Assembly: GCA_963575745.1 (NCBI GenBank)
Contig: CAUYUJ010015021.1
Coordinates: 296,362 to 360,361 of the forward strand
From: Prorocentrum cordatum
Lineage: Eukaryota > Sar > Dinophyceae > Prorocentrales > Prorocentraceae
Direction of reading: 5' to 3'
Length of the DNA stretch: 64,000 bases
Shown: positions 40,352-50,819 of the stretch, in pieces
Layout of the letters: every line of letters starts with the position of its first letter
Numbering within the stretch: position 1 is the first letter of the stretch
Program-made: the position numbers and the translations under genes
Notes under the pieces: model-generated
What the model was told of the DNA's origin: nothing
The model's input: only the letters and a program-made list of their open reading frames with translations
The model's database searches: none

Positions 40352-43300
40352 ATGCTTCGAGGTGAGTATCGAGGACACGGTCTGGTTTCTTTTACCACAG
40401 GGAACGCGCGGGCTCTTCTTCAATGCCCGGGTGCTCACTCCAAGGTGAAGTTGGACTACCTCCGTCGTTTAGACTTTTTGAATGGGGTGGTGTGCCTTCA
40501 GGAGCTGCATCAGGACGCTGTGCAGTTACGGGTTTTAATTGGGAAAGCTCATCGTGTCGTGCGCATCTTCTCTTCCCGCTGCGAGCAATCGTTAGTGAAA
40601 GGAGGGGTCGCCACAGTATTGCCTGGCTCCTGCCCTGCGTCAGTTCATCCTGAAGAGCTTGTTCCTGGTCGTGTGATCCGTCTACATCTGCAGCATGAGG
40701 GGCACCATCTTTTCCATTGCAATGTACACAACCACGGCATCGATGCCGCCCAATTTCAAAAGATTAGCCTGGCACTTGGTGCTGATATCAATTTTGCCAG
40801 AAGTTCTCCCTTGACAGCCACGGTTGTCGTGCACGGGGACTTCAATTTCTGCCTCTTCTCCTCTTCTTCTCCATCGCCCTGGTCGCCGTGGGGGCGCAGG
40901 AAAAGGCCGGCGCGCTCAGGCCGCCAAGTGGTCTAAGATACTGGCGCTGCTCAAGGAGCTCACGTCCGACGAGCCTACTCATTGCGATGCGAACGGTCAC
41001 TCGGTCTCTGCCTTGGATAGGCGTTGGGTCAGTCCCCTTGGTTGGATCGTTTGCCAGATTCACGCTGTTCCTCGTTTCTTAGGGCTTCTTGAGGCTTTGG
41101 CAGAGAAGGAGGTGAGCGACCACGCAGCCCAGTCTTGTTCATTCTCGCAGCGCTCCACAAAGCCTGAGGAATATCAGAAGATCCCGAGGCATATATTCGA
41201 GCCGGACGCCTTCGAGGACCTACTGGGCACTGTTACTCGGCAGCTAGATTTTGCGCCCCGCTTGCCGCCAAGGCAGATCGAGTTATTCAAGCGGGCTGTT
41301 AAAGAAGCTGCGCGTGAGATTCAAGATCGCTTCCTTCGGTACGATTCCGAGGCCCTGGGCTCGCAGCTTCTTCTGGCGAGGCAGATATCTCGAGCGGTTT
41401 GGCGCAATGATGTTTCTCTTGCTGTCCGCCTCCGTGCTGCTCATCAGGCTGCCAGAGACTTCGTGGACATCTCGTCGGGTAATGTCTCGCTGGTTCATGC
41501 TCCTTCATTCCAGCAGTGGGGCGAAGCTGTTCAGTTGCGTCATGCTGACCATCATCGCCGTCACCTGGAAGCGGAGCTCGCTGGTGGACGCTCCCCCCCT
41601 CAACTTCGCCACCAACTTCAAGCTCTCGAGAGGCGTGCGTCCATCTGGTCACCACTATCTCGTCGGCTGTTTCTTCAAGGCATTAAAGACTCGGGCGCAG
41701 GCGCGTCCTCCACTTCCGACAATATTCACATGCGCAACAAGCTGGTGGAGCACTGGGCTCCGATTTTCACTGCTAAACAAATTGATGTTCCTGCTGCTCG
41801 GGACTGCGTGAAAGGCCTTACTCAACCAATTTGTTTTGATGCAGCACCGCCGCCGACACCGTCACTTCTCCGTGCTGTTGCCAAGAAGTTTCGTCATTCC
41901 GAACCTGGTCCCGATGGCATTCCCTAATCGGCTTGGAGCTCATCACCCCTTGGCCTTTCAGTGCTCTCGGATGCGATGATGTGGATTCTCTCAGGTCGAG
42001 CACTATTCAAGTCGCCCAACGATGCGCTCCAAGTTTGGCTCCCAAAAGGAGACGACCCTGCTGGCAGTGTTGCTGCAGGTTGTACTCGGTCGCTGTCTTG
42101 GTCAGAGTGCTTGGGCTGCGCAGTGCCGATATCAATATTATCACCGCCACGATCAATGCGCGCTTCAGCGTTCTTCTCAAATCTTGGGCCCCTCGCTCTC
42201 AGCGAGGCTTTATCCCGCAGAGGAGCTTTGGAGTGAACATTCTGGAGCTTGACACGGTCAGCAGGGTCTACCCAAATGCGCCGTTCGCCACGTCCAGCAT
42301 CCCTGCCTTGGTGGCTCTCGACAATGGCGCTGCCTTTCCTAGCCTGTCTCAGCAATGTATGTACTTGGTGCTCAACGAGATGCAGGTGCCGCGCGCCTTC
42401 TCGTCCATCATTGACCAGCTCTACCTGGGGCTCGAGGCGTTCGCGATGGTCCGCAATGCGCCTATCCATAACTGGTGGGTTACGTCTGCCATTGTACAAG
42501 GCTGCTCCTTGAGTGGTTCCCTTTACTTTGCGGCTACTGCTCCATTCCTCGTGGATCTTCAGCGCCAGCTTGAAGCACCGCGTAAAGGTATCGCGCGAGC
42601 CTGTGCCGACGACATTGGCGCCGCCATCAGAAACATCTTGAACCTGGCCATCTTAGCGGACAGCATGCTGCACGCTGAAAGGTTTGCCACGCTGTCTCTG
42701 AGGATTGACTAATGCAATCTGGTTCCGCTGCGCAAGCCGTTCTCGGAGGCTGTGGTTGGTGGGGTGCGCGCTGCTCTGCGCCCATGCTCCGTTCTTCGAC
42801 CGCATCAACATCGTCGAGTCCCTCACGTACATTGGGCTTAGTCTTGGTCCTGCTGCCGTTGCTGACTCGTGCTGGACAGCGCCTGCGATGAAGGCTCATG
42901 AACGTTCCAAGCTGGTTGGCCATCGCCATCTTCCTGTCTCTCGCCTGCCAGTGCGCCACAACACCCGCATCACCCCAGTTCTCTCTTATGTCGCCCAGTT
43001 CCGTATGATGCTGCAGTGGCTAGTGCGTAGCGAAATTGTGGCATTGTCGCGCTAATTTCGTTTGCCCTTGGGTACTTTCTCGACGCCTGCCTGGCTTCAG
43101 TTGCGCTCTGCGGGTGGACCGACGATTGCCTCATGGCTGGCGATGAGCACTGGTTCCTCACTTCGCACTGCCCACCGTACTATGCCCGAGTTCGAGCGGT
43201 TACATGCGTGGCTCTACCGTCAGCATCGTCGCCTGGGTGACTACATCTCTCTTCGCTCAGACGTCATCGTCGCGCCCATGCCCAGCCTTCTGGCGCAGTG

Positions 43301-44326
43301 AGGCCTTCGTGGGGGCGCCTTACAACATTAAGCACGGCCCGCTCCAGTCCAAGGTCTACTCGCACGAGCTGCTGACAGATGCTCGCCAGGCGGCTACTCG
43401 TCACCTCCTCGACCACCCCTTCTGGAGCGGGCCTGCAGAGATTTATTGCGTTGGTGGCCAAGCAGCATCTTACTCCTCATCCGCTTTGGAACTCGCTGTT
43501 GGTGCGGCTTGTTCTCGCATACCCCGACATTCGCTGCGATGGTGTAACTAAAATTCCAGCGTCGAGATGGTCTCATATCACGAAGTACCTCCGCTCATGC
43601 TCGACCTCGTGGGCCATGGCGTACCTGGAAACTGTTGCCAATGGCTGGACGAGATCAACCCGCATACTTGGTGATCGTGGGCGCCTCCCATGCCGCTTTG
43701 GATGCGACGACGCCGCGGATCAGCTCAAGCATTACCTCTCGTGCCCGAAGTTCCGCGCCATTTGTGAGGAGGCTATTGGCTTCTCTCGACCTGCCCACCC
43801 TCTTGGTCGTCTTGGCCTCTTCGGCTCCACAGTGGATATCAGAAGGATCGTCTTCGACATCGCGGTGATGCGCTTCACCTACCACGCGGCGTCCCATGCT
43901 GCCCCTGCTGGTACCTGGTCCCCAACATTCGTTCGATCTCATGTCCTGGCGGCTATTCGTACCGTTTCTCTTGGCGCGCGGCGTCCTGGCCAACTTCCGT
44001 GGAGACGGTCCTCGCCGCCGTTTGCGTGTCGCAAACGGGCGGTCACATCTTCTTCGTCGTCTTCTTCCTCCTCGTCTTCTTCGCCGCCGTCTTCTACAAC
44101 CTCAAGCAGTGGCGAAGACTCATCAGACAGTGGGTGTACGTCCTCTTGGCTGCCGTGCCTGAGGATCATCGGTGACGCGTTCGACCTCGTGGTGGGAGAC
44201 CCGGCTGCTGATCCGGAGGCTGTCGGCACGCATAGCGCGTCATCGCCTGGGGGTGGGCCAGCACTGGGGGCTTCGGCAGGCAGAGAGTACCGCGCCCCGC
44301 TGCCCTGCCTCATCAGGCATTGCTGA
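40352..44326 (+). pseudogene. Element 2 ORF2 (endonuclease / reverse transcriptase), broken
   Basis: An ATG 13 nt after the ORF1 stop opens the same +1 frame as in element 1. Endonuclease motifs: GNARAL, CLQELHQD, FHCNVHNHG and HGDFNF; then a frame change near 40850-40930, with LDRRWVS and VSDHAAQ in the next frame. Reverse transcriptase parts: PGPDGIP followed by an in-frame TAA (41925, where element 1 has Tyr), then a shift near 42050-42130, QRGFIPQRS, motif A ALDNGAAFPSL, motif B VQGCSLSGSL and motif C CADD (42602). Later lesions: a shift near 42700, TAA at 43053, and shifts near 43290 and 43400-43500. The CX3CX8HX3C knuckle is at 43691-43745. Catalytic residues survive, but at least seven breaks prevent full-length translation. 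Long-read indel errors could account for some; the intact element 1 argues against a general error problem. Confidence 0.82.
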
Positions 44327-44786
44327 TGTGCAATACCGACCGTCAGTCTCTACTGTGGGCCAGGCTACTTCTATTGAGGTGGTTGATCTTGCGTCGCATC
44401 CGCCATCACCTTTCTCGGAGCGCACTCCGCGGCAGGAAGCCGAGGGGCGGCGGAGAGAACTCACCAATCGGGCCACCAATTGGTCATCCTCTTGGCTTCC
44501 ATCCATCTTCTACGCCGCGCCCCAAAGCGACTTCAACACGTGGCTGGACTGGTGTGTGGACTACGCCTACGGAGTGCTTCACTATCGTGGCTTTGCTCCC
44601 TTGTTCGCAAATCGCAGGACCAACCTGGCTAAGACTATGAAGAGAGCAGCTGACGAAGTTTGCATGGCGGGCTGGCATGGTTCTGCTATCTTTCGCGAGA
44701 GGCTACGTCAACAACTTCTGCGGGGCATACCTCACAATGATCCTGTTGCTCTTCACGCGGCTTGTGAGAAGCTTCTTTTGCACTGA
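44172..44786 (+). CDS. Open segment upstream of element 2 3' ORF, same frame, ends in TGA
   Basis: This open frame begins at a non-ATG codon, overlaps the end of the broken ORF2 frame, and ends with TGA at 44784. Two codons later the 549-residue ORF starts in the same frame, so the two were probably one reading frame, attached to ORF2 through one more frame change. It contains SDFNTWLDWCVDYAYGVLHY, FANRRTNLAKTMKRAADEV and GWHGSAIFRERLRQQLL, which look like a folded domain I do not recognise. Confidence 0.4.
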   Translation: MTRSTSWWETRLLIRRLSARIARHRLGVGQHWGLRQAESTAPRCPASSGIADVQYRPSVSTVGQATSIEVVDLASHPPSPFSERTPRQEAEGRRRELTNRATNWSSSWLPSIFYAAPQSDFNTWLDWCVDYAYGVLHYRGFAPLFANRRTNLAKTMKRAADEVCMAGWHGSAIFRERLRQQLLRGIPHNDPVALHAACEKLLLH

Positions 44787-44789
44787 GAA

Positions 44790-46439
44790 ATGCTTGAGTG
44801 GCGTCCTGATCCGTCTCGGATGGAGGCTCCAAATCGTACGCGCTTTCTTCAATGGGTCTCGACTGCTACGACCTGGCGTGCAACTCCTGTGCCATCATCG
44901 CTACCTGCGCTCAACCCCCTGGTTTGGTTCCACAACTTCACGCTTGAACAGATGGACGTCGATCCATTGAAGCCCAATCTTCGATCTAGGCCGTCAGCAG
45001 AAACCTCTGAGGATTACGAATATCCCCCTGACGATGACGCAGCCGCCCACACTGACTACCCTTCGCCCACGGACGGGGACCTCCGCATCATGGATGCCAT
45101 GAATGACAGCGCTGCGGTGATCGACAGGGGCCCTCCGCCTCCATTCGAGGACGAAATCATAAGTGACGACGAGTACGACTACCATTTCGGTCCGAGGGCC
45201 AAGCCACCAGAAGCACGGCAAGCTCAACCACCATCATCACCGCATACACTGCCGTCGCGACCCCCAGTAAGCTCTGATGGACCCCCGCCGCCTGGTGCTG
45301 ATGCTGATGTTCTTGCCTGGTTGGACCCCGCTCGCGTTTCGAACTCTGATACCCCTGCGGTGCCGTCGCCACCTCAGGCCTGTCCACCTCCTCCGCAACT
45401 TCCTGGTCGTCACGGGATTAGTACACTGCCACAGGACGAGACAGGGGAGTCCAAGGATGGTCTGGACAACGGCACAGTGACGCCTCCGGTTGTTCCTCTC
45501 CCTACATTGGCGCAGTCCTCTTCCCCTACCGAGTCGCAGGCTGATGGCCCTGATGTTGCCTCCGCCTCTGCTGCGGCATCGTCAGCGTCTGGGCGTCTTC
45601 CTGTTCACCATGGCAGTTTAGAACCCGAGGTTCAGCATCATCCTGATCTTCCTCGGCCTCCTGGTGATCATAGACAGCTGCTCCGTCCTCGTCTGCCGCC
45701 TCGTGGGGTTCCCAGAGAGCTTCTCCATCCTCGCTTCCTTCCTCGTGAGCGCGCTGCTGGCCAAGGGAGTGAGTTGGGCCCCCAGGCTGCTAACACTGGG
45801 CCTGGGGTTTGGAACGAGTCGCCACAGTGGGAATCAGTTCCGCAAAACACATTAGACGCGATCAACTTGCTGATCCCCCACATCCTCCCGCCATCTACTG
45901 CGACCTCGTCGGCGACGCCTTCTTCGACGTCCCCGCCAGCTGCTCCATCCACCGGGGCCCCTAAGCATCCTGGCCACCCTGATGCTCTTGAGCCTGATCA
46001 ACTTCGCCAGGCGCTGCTAATGCTCCACACCCTCTTCCCTGCCCTCACAGAGGACAAAGAGGGCCTGATCACTTGGCTCCTTCTGCACCCTGCCAACCTG
46101 ATTGAGGAAGACCCGACCAGCGCGGCGAATGTGGAAATCGCCTTCCACGACGAGCAGCCTGGAGTTCCTGATGACGATCTACCCGTGGAGGCGGAGGATC
46201 CAGTGTTCCTCCCGCTGATCCATGAAGTGGACAACTGGCCGGCGGACTGGGAGATCCTCTTCCTCCTCCTCCTCCTGCTCCTCCTCCTCCTCCTCCTCCT
46301 GCTCCTCCTCCTCCTCCTGCTGGGAGATTTGTTGGGTTCTCGTGGGAGGAGGGGGAGGAGGAGGAGCGGGCCAACCGCTTTGCTTCGAAATTTTGCGAAC
46401 GGCTTTACTATTTTAAAATATTTCCAATATTTTTTCTGA
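44790..46439 (+). CDS. Element 2 3' ORF: acidic, proline-rich protein of unknown function
   Basis: 549 residues from an ATG just after an in-frame TGA. The first part includes LNPLVWFHNFTLEQMDVDPL; then come acidic and proline-rich stretches (TSEDYEYPPDDDAAAHTDYP, FEDEIISDDEYDYHFGPRAK), a Ser/Ala/Pro linker, and a more ordered C-terminal part (QNTLDAINLLIPHILPP, LRQALLMLHTLFPAL, GLITWLLLHPANLIEEDPTS). It then enters a TCC tract read as poly-Leu and ends at 46439 in the AT-rich island. If the element ends at 46260 the last ~60 residues are host microsatellite. Element 1 has no equivalent. No family is recognised. Confidence 0.55.
   Translation: MLEWRPDPSRMEAPNRTRFLQWVSTATTWRATPVPSSLPALNPLVWFHNFTLEQMDVDPLKPNLRSRPSAETSEDYEYPPDDDAAAHTDYPSPTDGDLRIMDAMNDSAAVIDRGPPPPFEDEIISDDEYDYHFGPRAKPPEARQAQPPSSPHTLPSRPPVSSDGPPPPGADADVLAWLDPARVSNSDTPAVPSPPQACPPPPQLPGRHGISTLPQDETGESKDGLDNGTVTPPVVPLPTLAQSSSPTESQADGPDVASASAAASSASGRLPVHHGSLEPEVQHHPDLPRPPGDHRQLLRPRLPPRGVPRELLHPRFLPRERAAGQGSELGPQAANTGPGVWNESPQWESVPQNTLDAINLLIPHILPPSTATSSATPSSTSPPAAPSTGAPKHPGHPDALEPDQLRQALLMLHTLFPALTEDKEGLITWLLLHPANLIEEDPTSAANVEIAFHDEQPGVPDDDLPVEAEDPVFLPLIHEVDNWPADWEILFLLLLLLLLLLLLLLLLLLLLGDLLGSRGRRGRRRSGPTALLRNFANGFTILKYFQYFF
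46261..46370 (+). repeat. TCC microsatellite followed by GGA tract, right flank of element 2
   Basis: (TCC)n with TGC interruptions to 46318, then TGCTGGGAGATTTGTTGGG and a switch to GGAGG repeats (46347-46368), forming a possible hairpin. It carries the candidate right target-site copy of element 2 at 46261-46278. Confidence 0.85.
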
Positions 46440-46629
46440 TCCTCACCATTGTTTAACTATTTTTCATTTCTCAATATATTTTTAACTATTTTTCACTATG
46501 TGTCATAATTTTCGTTATTTTTCAATAGTGTGCAATATTTTTCATTTTTTTTCATTATTTTTCATTTTTCCATGCTATATGTTGATACAATCCTATAGAA
46601 ACCTATAGGACGATATAGCTTTCTATAGT
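46390..46629. other. AT-rich island, right of the retrotransposon nest
   Basis: ATTTTTCA-type motifs recur about ten times (46455-46570), in the same orientation as those at 32440-32510. The end carries CCTATAGxAACCTATAGG-like palindromes. It adjoins the right copy of the 17-bp inverted repeat. No gene is seen. Confidence 0.7.
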
Positions 46630-46646
46630 CTTCGCGTTCATCAAAG
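46630..46646 (-). repeat. 17-bp perfect inverted repeat, right copy
   Basis: CTTCGCGTTCATCAAAG, the exact reverse complement of 32095-32111. Confidence 0.7.
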
Positions 46647-46789
46647 GGGGGAGAAGGAGAGCGGCGGCGATGCACGGAATCCGCTGCACGCGGCCGTTGC
46701 TGGCCCCCCTCGGCCGGGCGCGTTTTCCTTTGACCCGAGGGGCGCCTGCGGCGCCGGGAGGCGCCGGGAATCGTGGGGAATCGTGGGCC

Positions 46790-46985
46790 CTGGGGGAGGG
46801 GGGTCAGTGCAAACGGGGGTCGGCCAGAGCGCCGGATGCTGCAGGATCCTGCAGCGCCAGGGGTGCACTGACCCAGACCAGCGTGCAGGATCCTGCTGGA
46901 TCCTGCAGGATCTCGCAGGATCCTGCAAGGCCTGACTGGCCCGAGTTCGCATTGCCCCGAGGCCAATCCCGAGGCCAATTTGCGA
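46790..46985 (+). repeat. CAGGATCCTG dispersed family, copy 1
   Basis: It contains several overlapping TGCAGGATCCTGCAG palindromes and the segments GCCAGAGCGCCG, CAGGGGTGCACTGACCC and GACTGGCCCG. A close relative in the same orientation is at 63720-63935. Confidence 0.85.
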
Positions 46986-47004
46986 CCCCCCCTTTTCTCG
47001 ACCA

Positions 47005-47100
47005 CACGTAACAGTGACCCTTGCTGAGGTGACCTTTGCTGCGGGCTCAAAGGGGTCCCCCGATCGCTGAACGCGAAGTGGTAGTGTCCCCCTTCAGCCG
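47005..47100 (+). repeat. GGGGTCCCCCGATCGC dispersed family, copy 1
   Basis: GTGACCCTTGCTGAGGTGACC then GGCTCAAAGGGGTCCCCC, related to 49440-49500 (GTGACCCTTCGCCAGAGCGACC, GTTCACTGGGGTCCCCCGATC). Confidence 0.7.
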
Positions 47101-47265
47101 CGCGCCAAAGGTCATTATTGCCTAGCTTCACTCGTGCGTGTAGCCGGCATGCTGTTCGATACACTGGCGCCTGCGGCGCCAGGAGGCGCCGGGAAATCAG
47201 ATAGATACGCGGGCCAACTCGCGCCCCCCCTTTACAGCCGAACAGTTTGTTAAGAACAGTCGTTC

Positions 47266-47459
47266 AATGACGAACCAACAACACACACCCATACCCATAG
47301 GGAGGTCGGAGAGGGCTATGGGTGCGTGTTGTCGGACGGGTGTCCCCGCTCGAACGGGAGCAATCCCTCGGGGCCCGACAACCCGCATCCATACCCATAG
47401 CCAGCCCTCCTCCCAACGACCCCCCAATGGGTATGGGTGTGTGTTGTTAGTTCGTCATT
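47266..47459. repeat. ~195-bp foldback with nested inverted repeats
   Basis: The outer arms, 37 bp each (47266-47302 and 47423-47459), differ at two positions; they contain AATGACGAAC and ACACACACCCATACCCAT. Inner arms (47313-47336 and 47374-47407) carry GGCTATGGGT and TGTTGTCGG, with a small indel. The structure is that of a MITE-like foldback or a long hairpin RNA. No coding frame. Confidence 0.85.
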
Positions 47460-47620
47460 CAAGAAACCTGGGCCAGCTACCCGAATGTTCTCTGAGCCAA
47501 ACCTGGGCCAGTCTCTGTTGTTAACGCTGGAGGGGCGAACGTGCTCAAGAAACTGGGCCAGCTTTCCAGCAATTGGTTGAGAAACGCTGGCACAGCTTCT
47601 GGGGAGGAGGTTTCTTAGCC
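47460..47620 (+). repeat. Short diverged repeats AAGAAACCTGGGCCAGC
   Basis: Four variants of AAxCTGGGCCAGCT follow the foldback at 47461, 47495, 47548 and about 47578, with irregular 30 to 50-bp spacing. Confidence 0.55.
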
Positions 47621-49284
47621 AGATGCTCGACTTAATACCGCTCCTTTGGTCCGACCCGACCCTCCCTCCACCATCTTCTCGCCCCAAGGCGTATGTGTGT
47701 GGCCGGAGGGGAGCTTGAAATGCGAGGGTGACGTCACGGATGCGGATGGTTTGCTAGGGGTCAGTTACGCCGCGCCCGAATCATCCCACATTCCTTGAGG
47801 CTCGTCTTGTCTGCATGTGATGCAGCCCAGTCATCTGCGATCTGATCCGTTCCGATCCACTTGCATCTGCACTCTCGACTTGCGGAGGGCCACCGAGTCC
47901 ATCAGGTACACATGGAGGACCACTGTAATTGGTGGTCCGCTGGTGCAGCGGGGCCATCTCGCTCTGTGCCTTCTGATGTTGCCTCAGTCGTGCTGTCACC
48001 TTTGAGACAAAACTTGCAGCCATCACAGGAGGCGACATGAAGAAGGGAGGCTCGTGGTCATTTGGAAATCTCGAGCTCCGCCAGGACGAATCATTTCGCC
48101 TCGATCTCGAGGGCAGCAGACAGCCGTCGGAATAGCATGCTGCACGCCAGTGACCCCAACATCCAATCAGAACCTGTCCCGAGCCTCGAGTTACTCATGA
48201 TCCCGTCGTGGACGATCATGGCCGATCGAGCTCCGTGCTCACTGTTGGTGACTATTCGCGTTTCAGGGTCTATAGTCTACAGATGGGGCCGCGCATCAAG
48301 CACCAAAAGTGTTTCGCCAGGCTATCTCCAACTTTTTCGCTCCGTGCGCTGCTCGATGTTCCGCCCCCGGTTGAGCCCCCCGCGCGGATTTTCGGGGTTG
48401 GGTTTTCCTGCGAGGGTTTTCTTGCGGTCGCGTCCGCGCTGTACCGCCGTGTGGTCAAGGTGCGAGGGAAAGGAGAAGAAGAACAAGGAAATCTCGGCCG
48501 GCACTGAGCTGCTGCTCAGCTTCAACGGCTCCCAGGCGCACCGCCCCAGGGTGAAGTAGGTAGGAACCCCCGCGGGTGCGGAAAGGGAACGCGCGGCCTG
48601 CGCTGGGAGGGCCAAGGATGCACTTTTCTACAAGCTCGAGAGTTCGCCCCGTGGCTGCAGGGAGAAGAAGGGGAATGCGGCAGGGGAGGGGAGAGCAATC
48701 AGATTGAGTAGCAGACACGAGCCTGTCGGCAGGCGCCCCACGGAAAATCCCCATCCCCCTGTGCCCTCAGGGGATCCACAGGAGCTCAAGGTTGCTTAGG
48801 GCATGCGGCGATCGGAGAAGAATGTGTCTCAAGCTGTCTCGCAGCAAGATTTTCTCCGGTGGGGGCGTTGGGTAAGGAATGCGCCCAGGAGGCGCCAGAC
48901 CCTGGAGGATACGGTATCGGATGAGGGCGGCGGTGACATCCATAGCCAATCCACGACTGGAGTTCCACCGGCTTCCGGCCGCTGGCTTCCTTGTCCAGTG
49001 GCTCCTTGCCCACGACTCTCACCATAGCGTACGTGTCTGCTGCAGGCCACGACAGAGCCTCCCGCATGCGCAGACTTCGACTGGCCGCTGGCGGCCTGCG
49101 CACGCCGCCGTCGGGGCCCCTCCCGCCCCCCGCCCTCCGCGGGCCCCAGAGGCCCGGCGCCCGCTCTCCGCCCGAGCCGATTGTACGACGCGTGCGCCCA
49201 GGGACGGCATCCCCCGGGCTGGCCCTCCCTCCAATTCCGCAAGCTCCCGATCCATCGGCAACGCGTTCACCTTGTTCGTGTCCA
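47621..49284. other. No gene recognised
   Basis: Non-repetitive by eye. Several frames of 100-370 residues overlap on both strands, none with motifs or convincing composition. Confidence 0.35.
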
Positions 49285-49440
49285 ATTCTTCGAGAAGGCT
49301 TTGATTTTCTGGGGGGCCAAGATCCTCTCCTTTCTAATTGTTCCATCCTGGGCCTCTTTCCTGGCCACTGGGGGGCCAGGAACAATGTGAAACGAGCACA
49401 GTTAGAAACGAGCACGACTAGAAATGAGCGACGTGTACGG
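49285..49440 (+). repeat. Dispersed repeat family, copy 2 (GGGGGGCCA / AGAAATGAGC)
   Basis: Direct partner of 130-285, ending with the same GAAATGAGCGACGTGTAC. Unlike copy 1 it is not followed by the 286-422 foldback but by the GGGGTCCCCCGATCGC family. Confidence 0.75.
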
Positions 49441-49734
49441 GTGACCCTTCGCCAGAGCGACCTTAGGTACGGGTTCACTGGGGTCCCCCGATCGCGGAGC
49501 GCGATGCGAGCATGGCTGCTTGCGCGCTCAGATTCGGCCATTCTGCGCCCCCGTAACCCGCGCACCAAGTTGCTCTCTTGCCTGGGGCCACTTGTTGAGT
49601 CTTGCCGAATCGAGATTGAAGCTCGCCGCTGGCGCTCGGCCTTTCTGGCAACGGGTTCCCCTTGCAGCCCACCCCGGTTGGGCTCGCGAACAGGCGGGGT
49701 CGGAAGGTCCCGCGCCGCGCGGCAGGCGTCTCCG

Positions 49735-49870
49735 TGATGCGGCTCGATGTAGGGCGCGATTCTCTCCAACCGACGGCACCGATGCATCGGCGATGCGGAA
49801 CGATCCTCCGACCCCACCCGCTCTGACCCCTTTTGCAGGGTCAACGTTGGAGGGGATGGGCTCAATGGGG
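49735..49870 (+). repeat. GATGCATCG palindrome family, copy at 49.8 kb
   Basis: GATGCGGCTCGATGTAGGGCG, GATTCTCTCCAACCGACGGC and ACCGATGCATCGGCGATGCGG, colinear with 6200-6280, 7170-7250 and 61425-61500. Confidence 0.7.
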
Positions 49871-50089
49871 AACGCATCGACCCCAAATCGCCCACTGCTC
49901 GCCCATGGAGACCCGGTCACCCCACCCCGCCCAGAAAGATGCACTCCCTTGGCGGCGCCTGCGGCGCCGCCCCTCCCCGGCTCCGCGAGCTGGGGAGGGA
50001 GGCCCAGCGCCGACACAGCAAATCCGCGTGGAATTAATCGGTTCAGTTGGTTGTCCCCCACATCCGAAGTATGGGGTTGATATTCATGT

Positions 50090-50535
50090 GACGCCTCCTT
50101 CTCTCACTTCTCCTCTTCATTCCACTGACCTTCTCCCCCTCACCTCTCCAATTTACTCACTCACTCACTCACACTCAGGCATTCTCAATGTCTGACTCGC
50201 TCACACTCTGAACCACTCATGGTCACACTGCCAGACGCACTCTCACCCGGCTCCACTGATGCTCAGAAGTCTATCACATTGAGATCCAGTGACGCTCAGA
50301 CTCGCTCATACCCAGACTCACTTATGCCCAGAGCAGTCTGACCCAGACCCGCTCGTAGCCAGCCAAGCCATACCCGTAGTCAGACACAGTACCGCTCACT
50401 GCATGATCATCCACACTCAGGCCTGCGCGTGCTCAGCCTCACACGCAGAAACACATCTTCCCACACTCTGCCACTTGTACTCACGCCCGCTCGTACTTGC
50501 TCACCAGGCTCAGGCTCACTGGTCACCGCCGTGGT
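50090..50535 (+). repeat. Degenerate CTCACTCA/CAGACTCAC-rich region
   Basis: Short CTCACT, CACTCA and CCAGA(C/G)TCAC phrases recur irregularly over 450 bp, with one clean CTCACTCACTCACACTCA stretch at about 50157. It looks like an old, decayed minisatellite. Confidence 0.6.
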
Positions 50536-50574
50536 AAGGAACGCGTGGCATCTGGGCAGCCCACTTGGGAGCCA

Positions 50575-50715
50575 GGAGGAGGAGGAGGAGGAGGAGGAGG
50601 AGGAGGAGGAAAAGGAGGAGGAAAAGGAGGAGGAAGAGGAGGAGGAACAGGAGGAGGGGGAGGAGGAGGAGGAGGAGGAGGAGGAGAAGGAGGAGGACGG
50701 GGGGGAAGGGGAGGG
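50575..50715 (-). repeat. GGA microsatellite
   Basis: (GAG)n with AAG, CAG and GGG interruptions. No SL remnant at either end. Confidence 0.9.
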
Positions 50716-50819
50716 ACCCGTTCACGTTCAGATCATGGGGATATTTTAGGCGGTTGACCCAGTTCGGCGTCTCCGACTCCTCCTCTCTTTTTTGAGAGCG
50801 TCACGACCATCGCGATTTC

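Larger units (their letters stand above)
38960..46260 (+). mobile_element. Element 2: older SL-tagged non-LTR retrotransposon, decayed
   Basis: About 7.3 kb with SL remnants, an intact ORF1, a broken ORF2 and an additional long 3' ORF. The right boundary is inferred from an 18-bp repeat of the left flank (38942-38959 / 46261-46278) inside TCC repeats and is less secure than for element 1. If it is right, the 3' ORF runs off the element into the microsatellite. The mutated SL and many lesions make it older than element 1, which sits in the tract at its left. Confidence 0.75.
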
